Assembly: GCF_001941845.1 (NCBI RefSeq)
Contig: NZ_CP018870.1
Location: 5,804,001 to 5,868,000 of the forward strand
Direction: 5' to 3'
DNA from: Streptomyces sp. TN58
GTDB lineage: Bacteria; Actinomycetota; Actinomycetes; Streptomycetales; Streptomycetaceae
Length of the DNA stretch: 64,000 nucleotides
A program made the translations under genes and the position numbers. The notes beneath the pieces are model-generated. The model was not told where the DNA came from. It ran no database searches and saw only the letters and a program-made list of their open reading frames with translations. This document shows positions 27,432 to 36,126 of the stretch, piece after piece. Position 1 is the first letter of the stretch. The number at the start of each line of letters is the position of its first letter.

Positions 27432-27516
27432 GTGACCATCCTCGCCCAGCGGCGCGCGGCACCGGCAGCCGGACCCGGGGGAGACGGGAGCGGGCGGGTG
27501 TGCCAGGCTCGTCGGC

Positions 27517-28524
27517 ATGCGGTACATCATCATCGGCGCGGGCGCCGTGGGCGCCACCATCGGCGGACGGCTCGCGGAGGCGGGCGGCGAGGTCGTCCTC
27601 GCCGCGCGCGGCGCGCACGCGGAGGCCCTGCGGGCCGAGGGGCTGCGGCTCACCACGGCGGACGGGCCCCGCGTGCACCGGCTCAGGGTGGTCAGCGGAC
27701 CGGACGAGATGGGCGAACTACGCCCGGACGACGTGCTGTTGCTGACCGTGAAGACCCAGGACGCCATCGCGGCGCTCGACGCCTGGGGTGACGCGGAGGT
27801 CGCGGGCGGCGGCACGGCCGCACAGCGGCTCCCGGTGTTCTGCGCGCAGAACGGCGTGGAGAGCGAGCGGCTGGCGCTACGGCGCTTCGCGCGCGTGTAC
27901 GGGGTGTGCGTCTGGCTGCCCGCGACCTTCCTGGAGCCGGGCGTCGTCTCCGCGCTGTGCGCCCCGCTGACCGGCATCCTCCACCTGGGCCGGGCCGCGG
28001 GCGGTACGGACGCCCTCGCCCGGGCCGTCTCGGCGGACCTCGCCAAGGCCGGCTTCGAGGCCCCGGTGGTCGGGGACGTCATGCGGTGGAAGTACGCGAA
28101 GCTCCTGGGCAACCTCGGCAACGCGATCCAGGCGACGACCGGCCCGGAGCCCGACCCGGCGAAGGCGGCCCTGCTGGCACGGGCCGTCCACGAGGCGAAG
28201 GCCGCCTTCGGCGCGGCCGGCATCGCCTACGCCTCGGACGCCGAGCAGGCGCAGGCCCGCGACGGCAAGGTCGACCAGCCGCCGGGCGTACGGGGCGGCT
28301 CCTCCTGGCAGAGCCTGGCGCGCGGTACGGGCTCGGTGGAGGCGGACTACCTCAACGGGGAGATCTCGCTGCTGGGCCGCCTGCACGGGGTGCCCACCCC
28401 GGTCAACGACGTCCTGCGGCACGCGGCGAACATCTTCGCCCGCGAGGGCCTGCCCCCGGGCGCCATGTCCGTCGCCGACCTGACGGCCCTGGCCGACGAG
28501 GCCGCGTCCCGCGCCGGCGCCTAG
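27517..28524 (+). CDS. Ketopantoate reductase family protein
   Basis: The 335-residue protein belongs to the ApbA/PanE family, which reduces 2-dehydropantoate to pantoate with NADPH. It has the Rossmann loop YIIIGAGAVGATIGGRLAEA, the NGVES segment (FCAQNGVESERLA), a catalytic-lysine region MRWKYAKLLGNLGNA and the late SVEADYLNGEI motif with the conserved Glu. Streptomyces have several PanE-like paralogues with unproven substrates, so the exact reaction is not certain. A palindromic repeat begins directly after the stop. Confidence 0.82.
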   Translation: MRYIIIGAGAVGATIGGRLAEAGGEVVLAARGAHAEALRAEGLRLTTADGPRVHRLRVVSGPDEMGELRPDDVLLLTVKTQDAIAALDAWGDAEVAGGGTAAQRLPVFCAQNGVESERLALRRFARVYGVCVWLPATFLEPGVVSALCAPLTGILHLGRAAGGTDALARAVSADLAKAGFEAPVVGDVMRWKYAKLLGNLGNAIQATTGPEPDPAKAALLARAVHEAKAAFGAAGIAYASDAEQAQARDGKVDQPPGVRGGSSWQSLARGTGSVEADYLNGEISLLGRLHGVPTPVNDVLRHAANIFAREGLPPGAMSVADLTALADEAASRAGA

Positions 28525-28696
28525 GGGGTGTTGCCGAAGTCCCGTCTGGGTGGCGGGGGCCGGCCGCGCACGCTCGCCGCGTTGTCGTCGGTCGCCGACG
28601 CCCGCGTCGACTCCCTCCTCCGCCTTGCGAGCGCACGCACCGGCCCCCGCCACCCCCGCCCTCACGGGCGGCCGCCCCTACTTCGACGACACCCCC
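28525..28696. repeat. 172-bp imperfect palindromic element
   Basis: The segment opens GGGGTGTTGCCGAAGT and closes ACTTCGACGACACCCCC, near-perfect inverted ends. Inside, GGTGGCGGGGGCCGG on the left matches CCGGCCCCCGCCACC on the right, and CGCGCACGCTCGC pairs with GCGAGCGCACGCA. It fills the space between the panE-like gene and the convergent chelatase gene. It resembles short interspersed palindromes seen elsewhere in Streptomyces, and it could act as a bidirectional terminator. No coding sequence is credible in it. Confidence 0.65.
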
Positions 28697-28727
28697 TGGG
28701 GCCGGGCCGCTCAGGCCGTCGTGCCGC

Positions 28728-29483
28728 TCAGGCCGTCAGGGCCGGGAGGCGGGCCGGCGCCGCGGCGGCCGCGTCGAAGCGGCGCAGCAGCAGGAGGGCC
28801 AGTTCCGGGGCTGCGCCCAGGACGCCGGCCACCACGTCGGCGCCCGCCGCCTCGGCGCCGGCCGCGATGCGGTCCGGGAGCCGGCCGGGCGCGATGACGT
28901 ACGGGGCCACCGCCACCCGGGCGAAGCCCTCGGCCCGCAGGGCCCGTACGGCGTCCTCCGTACGGGGCAGGGCAGCGGAGGCGAACGCAGGCCGCACGGC
29001 GCACCAACCGGTGTGCCGCCACTCCCGCGCGGTTTCAGCGATCACTGCGATCGCCTCCGGGTCCGTGGAGCCGGCGGACGCGAGTACCACCGCGGTGGTG
29101 GCGCGGTCCGCCGGGGTGATGCCGGCTTCGGACAGCCGGCGTTCGAGCGCGTCGACGAGCAGCGGCGACGGGCCGAGTACGTCCGCCACCGAGACCATGA
29201 GCCCCGGCAGCCGGGTCAGCGCCTCCGACAGCGCCGCCGGGATGTCGGCCTTCGCGTGGAAGGCCCGCGTCAGCAGCAGCGGCAGGGCCACCACGTCGCG
29301 GACGCCGTCGGCGTGCAGCGCCGACAGCACCTGCTCGACCCGAGGGGCGTTGAAGTCCAGGAACGCCGTCTCCACCCGCAGTCCGGGCCGCAGCGCCCGC
29401 ACCCGCCGGGTCAGGGCGTGCACGGTCGCGGCGTGCCGCGGATCGCGGCTGCCGTGGGCGATGACCAGCAGTACGGGCGACAT
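28728..29483 (-). CDS. Sirohydrochlorin chelatase (CbiX family)
   Basis: The 251-residue protein has the two-lobed CbiX/SirB chelatase fold: LVIAHGSRDPRHAATVHAL with the metal-binding His, FLDFNAPRVEQVLSALHADG, VVALPLLLTRAFHAKADIP, and a second half ending VAVAPYVIAPGRLPDRIA. It inserts iron (or cobalt) into sirohydrochlorin. As last gene of the sulfur operon it should make sirohaem for the sulfite reductase at 36299-38005. It begins 5 nt after the permease stop. Confidence 0.85.
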   Translation of the reverse strand: MSPVLLVIAHGSRDPRHAATVHALTRRVRALRPGLRVETAFLDFNAPRVEQVLSALHADGVRDVVALPLLLTRAFHAKADIPAALSEALTRLPGLMVSVADVLGPSPLLVDALERRLSEAGITPADRATTAVVLASAGSTDPEAIAVIAETAREWRHTGWCAVRPAFASAALPRTEDAVRALRAEGFARVAVAPYVIAPGRLPDRIAAGAEAAGADVVAGVLGAAPELALLLLRRFDAAAAAPARLPALTA

Positions 29484-29488
29484 GCGGA

Positions 29489-30373
29489 TCAGCTCTTCAC
29501 CAGGAGCCCGCGGCTGCGCAGGACGTGGCGTTCGAGGGGGCTGAAGATGAGGAGGTCGATGGCGATGCCGACGACGAGGATGAGGGTGATGGCGAGGAAG
29601 ACGCCGGGGAGGTCGATGTTGTTGCGCCCGTTCTCCAGGAGCTGGCCGAGACCCAGGCCGAGGTCGGGGGAGGAGGCGATGATCTCGGCGGCCATGAGGG
29701 AGCGCCAGGAGAACGCCCAGCCCTGCTTGAGGCCGGCGACGTAGCCGGGCAGTGCGGCGGGCATGACCACGTGCCGGGCGCCGCGCAGGCCGGTGGCGCC
29801 GAGCGTGCGGCCGGCCCGCAGGAAGAGGGGCGGGACCTGGTCGATGCCGGAGACGAGGCCGTTGGCGATGGACGGCACGGCACCCAGCAGGATGACGGTG
29901 AACATCATGGCGTCGTTGAGGCCGAACCAGAGGACGGCCGGCGGCACCCAGGCCACGGACGGCAGGGACTGAAGGCCCTGGAGGATCGGGCCGATGGCGG
30001 CGCGGACGAACGTGACGCGGGCGACGAGGAGGCCGAGGGGGGTGCCGATGGCGAGGGCGAGGAGGAAGCCGAGCAGGCCGCGGGAGACGGAGGTCCAGAT
30101 GACCTCCAGCAGGGTTCCCTTCAGCCACATCTCGGACAGGCTGTCCCACACGGCGGACAGTGCGGGGAGTTTCGTCTCGTCGGTGACCTTCAGGGAGACC
30201 AGGACCTGCCAGACCAGCAGGACCAGCCCGACCGCCAGCAGCGGCGGCAGGGCCTTCTTGACCAGGACCTCACGCACCGGTGTGCGGTGCGTCTGCACCG
30301 CGTCGAGGGCGTCGAGGCCGGCTTCCAGGCCTGCGAGGTCGTCCGTTTTCGCCTTTGTTTCAGTGCTGGCCAT
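29489..30373 (-). CDS. Sulfonate/sulfate-ester ABC transporter permease
   Basis: The 294-residue protein is a BPD-type inner-membrane permease of the SsuC/TauC class. Six hydrophobic helices are visible, starting ALPPLLAVGLVLLVWQVL, with the cytoplasmic EAA-like loop AGRTLGATGLRGARHVVMPA that docks to the ATPase. The ATG at 30373 lies inside the end of the ATPase gene (14-nt overlap). It works with the ATPase and the lipoprotein encoded just upstream in the operon. Confidence 0.88.
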   Translation of the reverse strand: MASTETKAKTDDLAGLEAGLDALDAVQTHRTPVREVLVKKALPPLLAVGLVLLVWQVLVSLKVTDETKLPALSAVWDSLSEMWLKGTLLEVIWTSVSRGLLGFLLALAIGTPLGLLVARVTFVRAAIGPILQGLQSLPSVAWVPPAVLWFGLNDAMMFTVILLGAVPSIANGLVSGIDQVPPLFLRAGRTLGATGLRGARHVVMPAALPGYVAGLKQGWAFSWRSLMAAEIIASSPDLGLGLGQLLENGRNNIDLPGVFLAITLILVVGIAIDLLIFSPLERHVLRSRGLLVKS

Positions 30374-31154
30374 GGCGGCGGATCTCCCCACGCAGGTGTT
30401 CAGTGATCTCTAGGGACAGTTCGGCGACGTCCGCGTCCTCGATGCGGCGGGGCTGGGGGATGTCCACGGTCCATTGCCTGGCGACCCGGCCGGGGCGGGA
30501 GGAGAGCAGGACGACGCGCTGCGCGAGGCGGACGGCTTCGCGGACGTTGTGGGTGACGAAGAGGACGGACAGGCCGGTCTCCTGCCAGATGCGGGTGAGT
30601 TCGCCGTGCAGGACGTCGCGGGTGATGGCGTCGAGGGCGGCGAACGGCTCGTCCATGAGGAGGAGCCGGCTGTCCTGGGCGAGGGCCCGGGCGAGGGCGA
30701 CGCGCTGGCGCATGCCGCCGGAGAGTTCGTGGACGCGTTTGCCGTGCGCGCCGCCGAGGCGGACCAGTTCCAGGAGGCGTTCGGCTTCGGCCCTGCGGTC
30801 GGCCTTGGGGACGCCGCGCAGCCGGAGGGCGAGTTCGATGTTCTTGCCGGCGGTCAGCCAGGGGAAGAGGGCGTGTTCCTGGAACATGAGGGCGGGGCGG
30901 CCGCCGGGCGTCTCGATCGATCCTGCGGTCGGGCGGTCGAGGCCGGCGACGAGGTTGAGCAGGGTGGATTTCCCGCAGCCGGAGGCCCCCAGGAGGGTGA
31001 CGAACTCACCCGGTGCGACATCGAGGCTGATGTCGTCCAGGACGAGTTGTGAGCCGGCCGGGCCGGAGAAGGACTTCGAGACGTGCTCGATACGGGCAGC
31101 GTGCGTGTGCTCCGCCACCGAGTCCTCGGCAGCCTTGGCAAGCGTCGTGGCCAT
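30360..31154 (-). CDS. Sulfonate/sulfate-ester ABC transporter ATPase
   Basis: The 264-residue protein has all ABC ATPase motifs: Walker A LLGASGCGKSTLLNLVAG, Q-loop MFQEHALFPW, signature LSGGMRQRVALARAL, Walker B RLLLMDEPFAALDA and switch VLFVTHNVREAV. It belongs to the SsuB/TauB/NrtD group. The ATG at 31154 has GGAGGTGA 6 nt upstream; a GTG three codons earlier overlaps that site, so the ATG is preferred. It powers the permease downstream. Confidence 0.92.
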   Translation of the reverse strand: MATTLAKAAEDSVAEHTHAARIEHVSKSFSGPAGSQLVLDDISLDVAPGEFVTLLGASGCGKSTLLNLVAGLDRPTAGSIETPGGRPALMFQEHALFPWLTAGKNIELALRLRGVPKADRRAEAERLLELVRLGGAHGKRVHELSGGMRQRVALARALAQDSRLLLMDEPFAALDAITRDVLHGELTRIWQETGLSVLFVTHNVREAVRLAQRVVLLSSRPGRVARQWTVDIPQPRRIEDADVAELSLEITEHLRGEIRRHGQH

Positions 31155-31203
31155 GGTCGTCACCTCCTGGGATTGCTGGACTGCTGCATTGCCGGACCAC
31201 GCG

Positions 31204-32331
31204 TCACTTCGCGCCGAGACCGGCGTCGGGGACCTCGGGCTTGCCGGCGGCCCTGAGGACCTTGTTCAGGAGCGTCAGGTCGTAGATGCCGGACAGATCG
31301 TGCTGCTCGATGAGCTCGGCCTTCACCGCGTGTTCGGCCTGGGCCTTGAGGGTGGAAGCCAGCGGATCGTCGGTGACGAGGATGCTCTGCCACGCCGGGT
31401 CGATGACCTTCGCGTCGAGCGGCTTGCCGCTGTCCGCCGCCAGCCTGGCGTTGGCGGACGCCTTCGCCTTCTCCGGGTTGGCGTTGATCCACTCGTTGGT
31501 CTTCACCGTGCCCGCGAGTACCGCCTCCACCACGTCCGGGTGGGCCTTGAGGAACTTCTGGGACACGATGACGTTCGTGATCACGAACTTCTTGCCGGGC
31601 CACAGGTCGGTCTCGTCGAGGAGGACGCTCGCTCCGTCGGTGACGAGCTTGGAGGCGGTGGGCTCCGGTACCCACGCGCCGTCGATGGAGCCCTGCTTGA
31701 AGGCGTCCGGGGTGACCTTGTTGTCCGTGCGGACGACGGAGACGTCGCCCTTGCCGGACTCCGGGTCGACCGTCCAGCCCTTCTCCGAGATCCAGTTGAG
31801 GAACGCGACGTCCTGGGTGTTCCCCTTCTGCGGGGTGGCGATCTTCTTGCCCTTGAGGTCGTCCAGGGTCTTGATCCGGTCCGGGTTCACGACCAGCTTC
31901 ACGCCGCCGGAGGCGGAGCCGGAGATGATCCGCAGGTTCGATCCCTTGGACTTCACATAGGCGTTGATCGACGGCGAGGGCCCGATGAAACCGATGTCGA
32001 GGGAGCCGCCGTTGAGCGCCTCGATCGCGGACGGACCGGCGTTGAAGGTCTGCGGCTTGATCCTCGTGCCGCCGAGCTCCTTCCCGATCAGGCCCTCCTG
32101 GAGGCCGACGAGCGCCGTGGCGTGCGTCAGGTTCGGGAAGTACCCGATACGCACCTCGGAGGCCGACAGCTTCCTGCCGTTCGCTTGAGCGGTGTCCGCC
32201 CCGCCCTCGGCCTTGTCCTCGGCCTGGGAGCCGTAGCCACAGGAGGCCAGCGCGCCGATCAGCAGCGGCAGGGCAGCGGCGGCGGCGAGGCCGCGGCGCA
32301 GGATCTTGCGGGTGGAACCGGTGACAGGCAC
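31204..32331 (-). CDS. Sulfonate-type substrate-binding lipoprotein
   Basis: The 375-residue protein has a lipoprotein signal peptide (RRGLAAAAALPLLIGALASC, lipobox Cys) and an SsuA/TauA/NMT1-like binding fold: VRIGYFPNLTHATALVGLQE, FNAGPSAIEALNGGSLDIGF, and DDLKGKKIATPQKGNTQDVA. It captures aliphatic sulfonates, taurine or sulfate esters outside the cell and delivers them to the permease. Its place behind cysN in a sulfur-assimilation operon supports a sulfur substrate. Translation starts at GTG 32331. A hairpin lies just ahead of its ribosome site. Confidence 0.88.
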   Translation of the reverse strand: MPVTGSTRKILRRGLAAAAALPLLIGALASCGYGSQAEDKAEGGADTAQANGRKLSASEVRIGYFPNLTHATALVGLQEGLIGKELGGTRIKPQTFNAGPSAIEALNGGSLDIGFIGPSPSINAYVKSKGSNLRIISGSASGGVKLVVNPDRIKTLDDLKGKKIATPQKGNTQDVAFLNWISEKGWTVDPESGKGDVSVVRTDNKVTPDAFKQGSIDGAWVPEPTASKLVTDGASVLLDETDLWPGKKFVITNVIVSQKFLKAHPDVVEAVLAGTVKTNEWINANPEKAKASANARLAADSGKPLDAKVIDPAWQSILVTDDPLASTLKAQAEHAVKAELIEQHDLSGIYDLTLLNKVLRAAGKPEVPDAGLGAK

Positions 32332-32350
32332 GGGGAGTGCTTCCTCTCGC

Positions 32351-32372
32351 CGCGCCGTCGTTCTACGGCGCG
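32351..32372 (-). other. Stem-loop upstream of the binding-protein gene
   Basis: CGCGCCGT-N6-ACGGCGCG is a perfect 8-bp stem located 20-41 nt before the GTG of the lipoprotein gene and about 150 nt past cysN. There is no U-tract. It could be a partial terminator, an RNA processing or protection site that sets different levels for the cys and transporter genes. Confidence 0.4.
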
Positions 32373-32418
32373 GATTCTGGTCGGTGGAGCGGGGGCGGGT
32401 ACGGCTGGTGGAGGACGG

Positions 32419-32520
32419 TCATCGCGCACATCGCGCCACGCCTCCCTGGCCGCTGCCGAGGGCGCCGCTGCCCACGCGGCCGCCCTCCTTCGCGAAGGTC
32501 GAGTAGAGATCGGCGAACAT
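32419..32520 (-). CDS. 33-aa candidate ORF directly after cysN
   Basis: An ATG follows the TAG of cysN with no gap, and the frame gives MFADLYSTFAKEGG and then a Gly-rich end with RCAR. No ribosome-binding site precedes it, so only reinitiation after cysN could translate it. Nothing recognisable is encoded. It lies in the largest untranslated gap of the sulfur operon. It may be spurious. Confidence 0.25.
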   Translation of the reverse strand: MFADLYSTFAKEGGRVGSGALGSGQGGVARCAR

Positions 32521-33879
32521 CTAGAAGTCCCAGCCGTCCTCGTCCGGCCGTACCGCGTCCTCGGCGGGCTTGGCCTGGGAGGCGAAGGACTCGCCCGCCA
32601 TGCCCGCCGCCAGGGTCGTCCCGTCCGCCGGGTCGATCAGCAGGAAGGATCCGGTACGGCGGGAGTCGGCGTACGCGTCGAGCGCGAGCGGCTCGGCGGT
32701 CCGCACGACCACGAGGCCGATGTCGTTCGCGACCAGCTGCCCGGGCTCCGGGTGCTGGGACAGGTCGTCCAGGGTCAGCCGCGACGGGATCTCCTTGACG
32801 ATCGCCTTGACCGTACGGGTCGTGTGCTTGATCAGCACCCGGGCGCCGACGGCGAGCGGCTGGTCCGCCACGTGGCAGACCGTCGCGACGACGTCCTGCG
32901 TGGTCGCCGGGGCGGTCGCGGACGGCGCGATCAGGTCGCCGCGCGAGATGTCGATGTCGTCCTTCAGCCGCACCGTCACCGACTGCGGCGCCCAGGCGAT
33001 GTCCACCGGCTCGCCCAGCGCGTCGATGCCCTCGATGACCGAGGTACGGCCCGACGGCAGGACCGTGACGGGCTCGCCGACACGCAGCACGCCGGAGGCG
33101 ATCTGGCCCGCGTAGCCGCGGTAGTCGGGGTGCTCCGCCGACTGCGGGCGGATCACGTACTGCACCGGGAAGCGCGCCGGGCAGGCGGTGAGGTCGTGGC
33201 TGACCGGGACGGTCTCCAGGTGCTCCAGCACCGTCGGGCCGCCGTACCAGTCCATGTTCGCCGACGGCTCCACGACGTTGTCGCCTGCCAGGGCGGAGAT
33301 CGGGATCGCGGTGATCTCCGGGACGCCCAGGTCCGAGGCGTACGCGGTGAACTCCTCGGCGATCGCTGCGAAGACCGACTCCTGGTAGCCGACGAGGTCC
33401 ATCTTGTTCACGGCCAGGACCACGTGCGGGACCCGCAGCAGGGCCGCGACGGCCGCGTGCCGGCGGGTCTGCTCGATCACGCCGTTGCGGGCGTCGACCA
33501 GGACCACGGCCAGGTCGGCGGTGGAGGCGCCGGTCACCATGTTCCGGGTGTACTGCACGTGCCCGGGGGTGTCGGCGAGGATGAACCGGCGGCGCGCGGT
33601 GGCGAAGTAGCGGTACGCGACGTCGATGGTGATGCCCTGCTCCCGCTCGGCCCGCAGGCCGTCGGTCAGCAGCGCCAGGTCGGGGGCCTCCTGGCCGCGC
33701 TGGGCCGAGACGGCCTCGACGGCCTCCATCTGGTCGGTCAGGACCGACTTGGAGTCGTGCAGCAGCCGGCCCACCAGGGTGGACTTGCCGTCGTCGACGG
33801 AACCGGCGGTCGCGAAGCGCAGCAGGGTGGTCGCTGCGAGGTCGGCCAGGTTGGCGACCTGATCGGTGGTGCTGGTCAT
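32521..33879 (-). CDS. cysN: Sulfate adenylyltransferase subunit 1 (GTPase)
   Basis: The 452-residue protein is the GTPase subunit of ATP sulfurylase. It has the P-loop GSVDDGKSTLVGRLLHDSKS, switch EREQGITIDVAYRYF, DTPGHVQYTRNMVTGAS, and NKMDLVGY, followed by EF-Tu-like beta-barrel domains. With CysD it makes APS from ATP and sulfate, driven by GTP hydrolysis. The ATG at 33879 lies 2 nt from the cysD stop. No APS-kinase domain is fused; cysC is a separate gene. Confidence 0.95.
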   Translation of the reverse strand: MTSTTDQVANLADLAATTLLRFATAGSVDDGKSTLVGRLLHDSKSVLTDQMEAVEAVSAQRGQEAPDLALLTDGLRAEREQGITIDVAYRYFATARRRFILADTPGHVQYTRNMVTGASTADLAVVLVDARNGVIEQTRRHAAVAALLRVPHVVLAVNKMDLVGYQESVFAAIAEEFTAYASDLGVPEITAIPISALAGDNVVEPSANMDWYGGPTVLEHLETVPVSHDLTACPARFPVQYVIRPQSAEHPDYRGYAGQIASGVLRVGEPVTVLPSGRTSVIEGIDALGEPVDIAWAPQSVTVRLKDDIDISRGDLIAPSATAPATTQDVVATVCHVADQPLAVGARVLIKHTTRTVKAIVKEIPSRLTLDDLSQHPEPGQLVANDIGLVVVRTAEPLALDAYADSRRTGSFLLIDPADGTTLAAGMAGESFASQAKPAEDAVRPDEDGWDF

Positions 33880-33881
33880 GT

Positions 33882-34820
33882 CTAGAAGTACCCTTCGCGC
33901 TTGCGGTCTTCCATCGCGGCCTCGGACATCTTGTCGTCGGCGCGGGTCGCGCCCCGCTCGGTGAGGCGGGAGACGGCGATCTCGGCGATCACGGCGTCGA
34001 GCGTGACGGCGTCGGAGTCGACGGCGCCGGTGCAGGACATGTCGCCGACGGTGCGGTAGCGGATGAGCCGCGTCTCGGGCGTCTCGCCCTCCTTGGGGCC
34101 GCCCCACTCGCCGGCCGTCAGCCACATGCCGTTGCGCTTGAAGACCTCACGCTCGTGGGCGAAGTAGATCTCCGGCAGCTCGATGCCCTCACGGGCGATG
34201 TACTGCCACACGTCCAGCTCGGTCCAGTTCGACAGCGGGAAGACCCGCACGTGCTCGCCGGGCGCGTGCCGGCCGTTGTACAGCTGCCACAGCTCGGGCC
34301 GCTGGCGGCGCGGGTCCCACTGGGAGAACTCGTCGCGCAGGGAGAACACCCGCTCCTTGGCGCGGGCCTTCTCCTCGTCGCGGCGGCCGCCGCCGAAGAC
34401 GGCGTCGAACTTGAGCTGCTGGATCGCCTCCGTCAGCGGAACGGTCTGCAGCGGGTTGCGGGTGCCGTCCGGGCGCTCGCGCAGCTTGCCCGCGTCGATG
34501 TAGTCCTGGACGGACGCCACGTGCAGGCGCAGCCCGTGCCGGGCGACGGTGCGGTCGCGGTACTCCAGCACCTCGGGGAAGTTGTGGCCCGTGTCGACGT
34601 GCAGCAGCGCGAAGGGCACCGGCGCCGGCGCGAACGCCTTCAGCGCCAGGTGCAGCATGACGATGGAGTCCTTGCCGCCGGAGAAGAGGATCACCGGCTT
34701 CTCGAACTCGCCCGCCACCTCGCGGAAGATGTGCACGGCCTCGGATTCGAGGGCGTCGAGGTGCGACAGCGCGTAGGGCGCGTCCGTCTCTTCGTGGACG
34801 TGTGCGACGGTCGTCGTCAT
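33882..34820 (-). CDS. cysD: Sulfate adenylyltransferase subunit 2
   Basis: The 312-residue protein is the catalytic ATP-sulfurylase subunit of the PP-loop superfamily: ILFSGGKDSIVMLHLALKA, FPEVLEYRD, VFGGGRRDEEKARAKERVFS and FPLSNWTELDVWQYI. It adenylylates sulfate to APS together with CysN. Its ATG overlaps the stop of cysC by 4 nt. Confidence 0.95.
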   Translation of the reverse strand: MTTTVAHVHEETDAPYALSHLDALESEAVHIFREVAGEFEKPVILFSGGKDSIVMLHLALKAFAPAPVPFALLHVDTGHNFPEVLEYRDRTVARHGLRLHVASVQDYIDAGKLRERPDGTRNPLQTVPLTEAIQQLKFDAVFGGGRRDEEKARAKERVFSLRDEFSQWDPRRQRPELWQLYNGRHAPGEHVRVFPLSNWTELDVWQYIAREGIELPEIYFAHEREVFKRNGMWLTAGEWGGPKEGETPETRLIRYRTVGDMSCTGAVDSDAVTLDAVIAEIAVSRLTERGATRADDKMSEAAMEDRKREGYF

Positions 34821-35398
34821 GCCAGACCCCTCTCGGTGAGCAGCGCGTGCAGGGCCGAGGCCGACTCCTGCACGGTCTGCGTGTGCGACTCGATACGGAG
34901 GTCCGGGGACTCCGGCGCCTCGTACGGGTCGTCGACCCCGGTCAGACCGGAGATCTCGCCCGCCGCCTGCTTGGCGTACAGACCCTTCACGTCACGCTCG
35001 GAGCACACCTCCACCGGGGTGGCCACGTGCACTTCGAGGTACTGCGTCGCGGCGGCGGCGTGCCGCACCCGGACCGCCTCGCGGCTGTCCGAGAAGGGCG
35101 CGATCACCGGCACCAGCGCCTTGACGCCGTTGCTCGCGAGGAGTTCGGCGACGAAGCCGATCCGCTGCACGTTGGCGTGCCGGTCCTCGCGGCTGAAACC
35201 CAGTCCGGCGGAGAGGAACTCGCGGATCTCGTCCCCGTCGAGTACCTCCACACGGTGGCCTTCGGCGCGCAGCCGCTCGGCCAGCGCGTAGGCGATGGTG
35301 GTCTTGCCCGCGCTCGGCAGCCCGGTCAGCCACACGGTGGCGCCCTGGTCGCTCACGCTCATCTGCTCTGTCTCCGTAAGTTCTTCGCTGGTCGTCAT
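34817..35398 (-). CDS. cysC: Adenylylsulfate kinase
   Basis: The 193-residue protein is APS kinase, which makes PAPS. Motifs are the P-loop VWLTGLPSAGKTTIAYALAE, VEVLDGDEIREFLS, and GFSREDRHANVQRIGF. As the reductase beside it (cysH) has the APS-type Cys cluster, PAPS here may serve sulfotransfer rather than reduction. The start ATG and the cysH stop share one base (TGATG). Confidence 0.93.
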   Translation of the reverse strand: MTTSEELTETEQMSVSDQGATVWLTGLPSAGKTTIAYALAERLRAEGHRVEVLDGDEIREFLSAGLGFSREDRHANVQRIGFVAELLASNGVKALVPVIAPFSDSREAVRVRHAAAATQYLEVHVATPVEVCSERDVKGLYAKQAAGEISGLTGVDDPYEAPESPDLRIESHTQTVQESASALHALLTERGLA

Positions 35399-36126
35399 CA
35401 GCCGTGCAGTCCGCACTCGGTCTTGCCCCGCCCGGCCCAGCGGCCGGACCGCGCGTCCTCGCCCTCCGCCACACGGCGGGTGCAGGGGGCGCAGCCGACG
35501 GAGGCGTAACCGTCCGTCAGCAGCGGGTTGGTGAGCACGCCGTGCTCGGCGACGTACGCGTCCACGTCGTCCTGGGTCCAGCGGGCGATCGGCGAGATCT
35601 TGACCTTCTGCCGCTTCTCGTCCCAGCCGACCACCGGGGTGTTCGCCCGGGTCGGGGACTCGTCGCGGCGCAGCCCCGTCGCCCACGCGTCGTACGCCGT
35701 CAGGCCCTCTTCCAGCGGCTTGACCTTGCGCAGCGCGCAGCACAGGTCGGGGTCGCGGTCGTGCAGCTTCGGCCCGTACTCGGCGTCCTGCTCGGCCACG
35801 CTCTGCCGCGGGGTCAGCGTGATGACGTTGACGTCCATCACCGCGTCGACCGCGTCCCGGGTGCCGATCGTCTCCTCGAAGTGGTAGCCCGTGTCGAGGA
35901 AGACCACGTCCACGCCGGGGCGGACCCGCGAGGCCAGGTGGGCGACGACCGCGTCCTCCATGGAGGAGGTCACGGCGAACTTCGCGCCGAACGTGTCGGC
36001 CGCCCAGCGCAGGATGTCGAGCGCGGAGGCGTCCTCCAGGTCCCGGCCGGCCTGCTCGGCCAGCTCCTTGAGGGTGGCGGCCTTCAGGTCGGCGTTCCTG
36101 AGACTGGCGTCTTGCGTGGTGGTCAT
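35398..36126 (-). CDS. cysH: Adenylylsulfate (APS) reductase, thioredoxin-dependent
   Basis: The 242-residue protein reduces APS to sulfite. It has the PP-loop-like FAVTSSMEDAVVAHLAS and DTGYHFEET, and the CC-x~80-CxxC cysteine set (DLCCALRKVK and VGCAPCTRRV) that binds a [4Fe-4S] cluster in APS-type enzymes, plus the catalytic Cys in KTECGLHG. The ATG at 36126 overlaps the stop of the zinc-ribbon gene by 4 nt; the longer frame reads through that gene and was rejected. Confidence 0.93.
   Translation of the reverse strand: MTTTQDASLRNADLKAATLKELAEQAGRDLEDASALDILRWAADTFGAKFAVTSSMEDAVVAHLASRVRPGVDVVFLDTGYHFEETIGTRDAVDAVMDVNVITLTPRQSVAEQDAEYGPKLHDRDPDLCCALRKVKPLEEGLTAYDAWATGLRRDESPTRANTPVVGWDEKRQKVKISPIARWTQDDVDAYVAEHGVLTNPLLTDGYASVGCAPCTRRVAEGEDARSGRWAGRGKTECGLHG

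Noticed and set aside
28528..29544. Plus-strand frame beginning in the palindromic element
   Set aside because: It opposes the chelatase gene and starts inside an inverted repeat; no family features.
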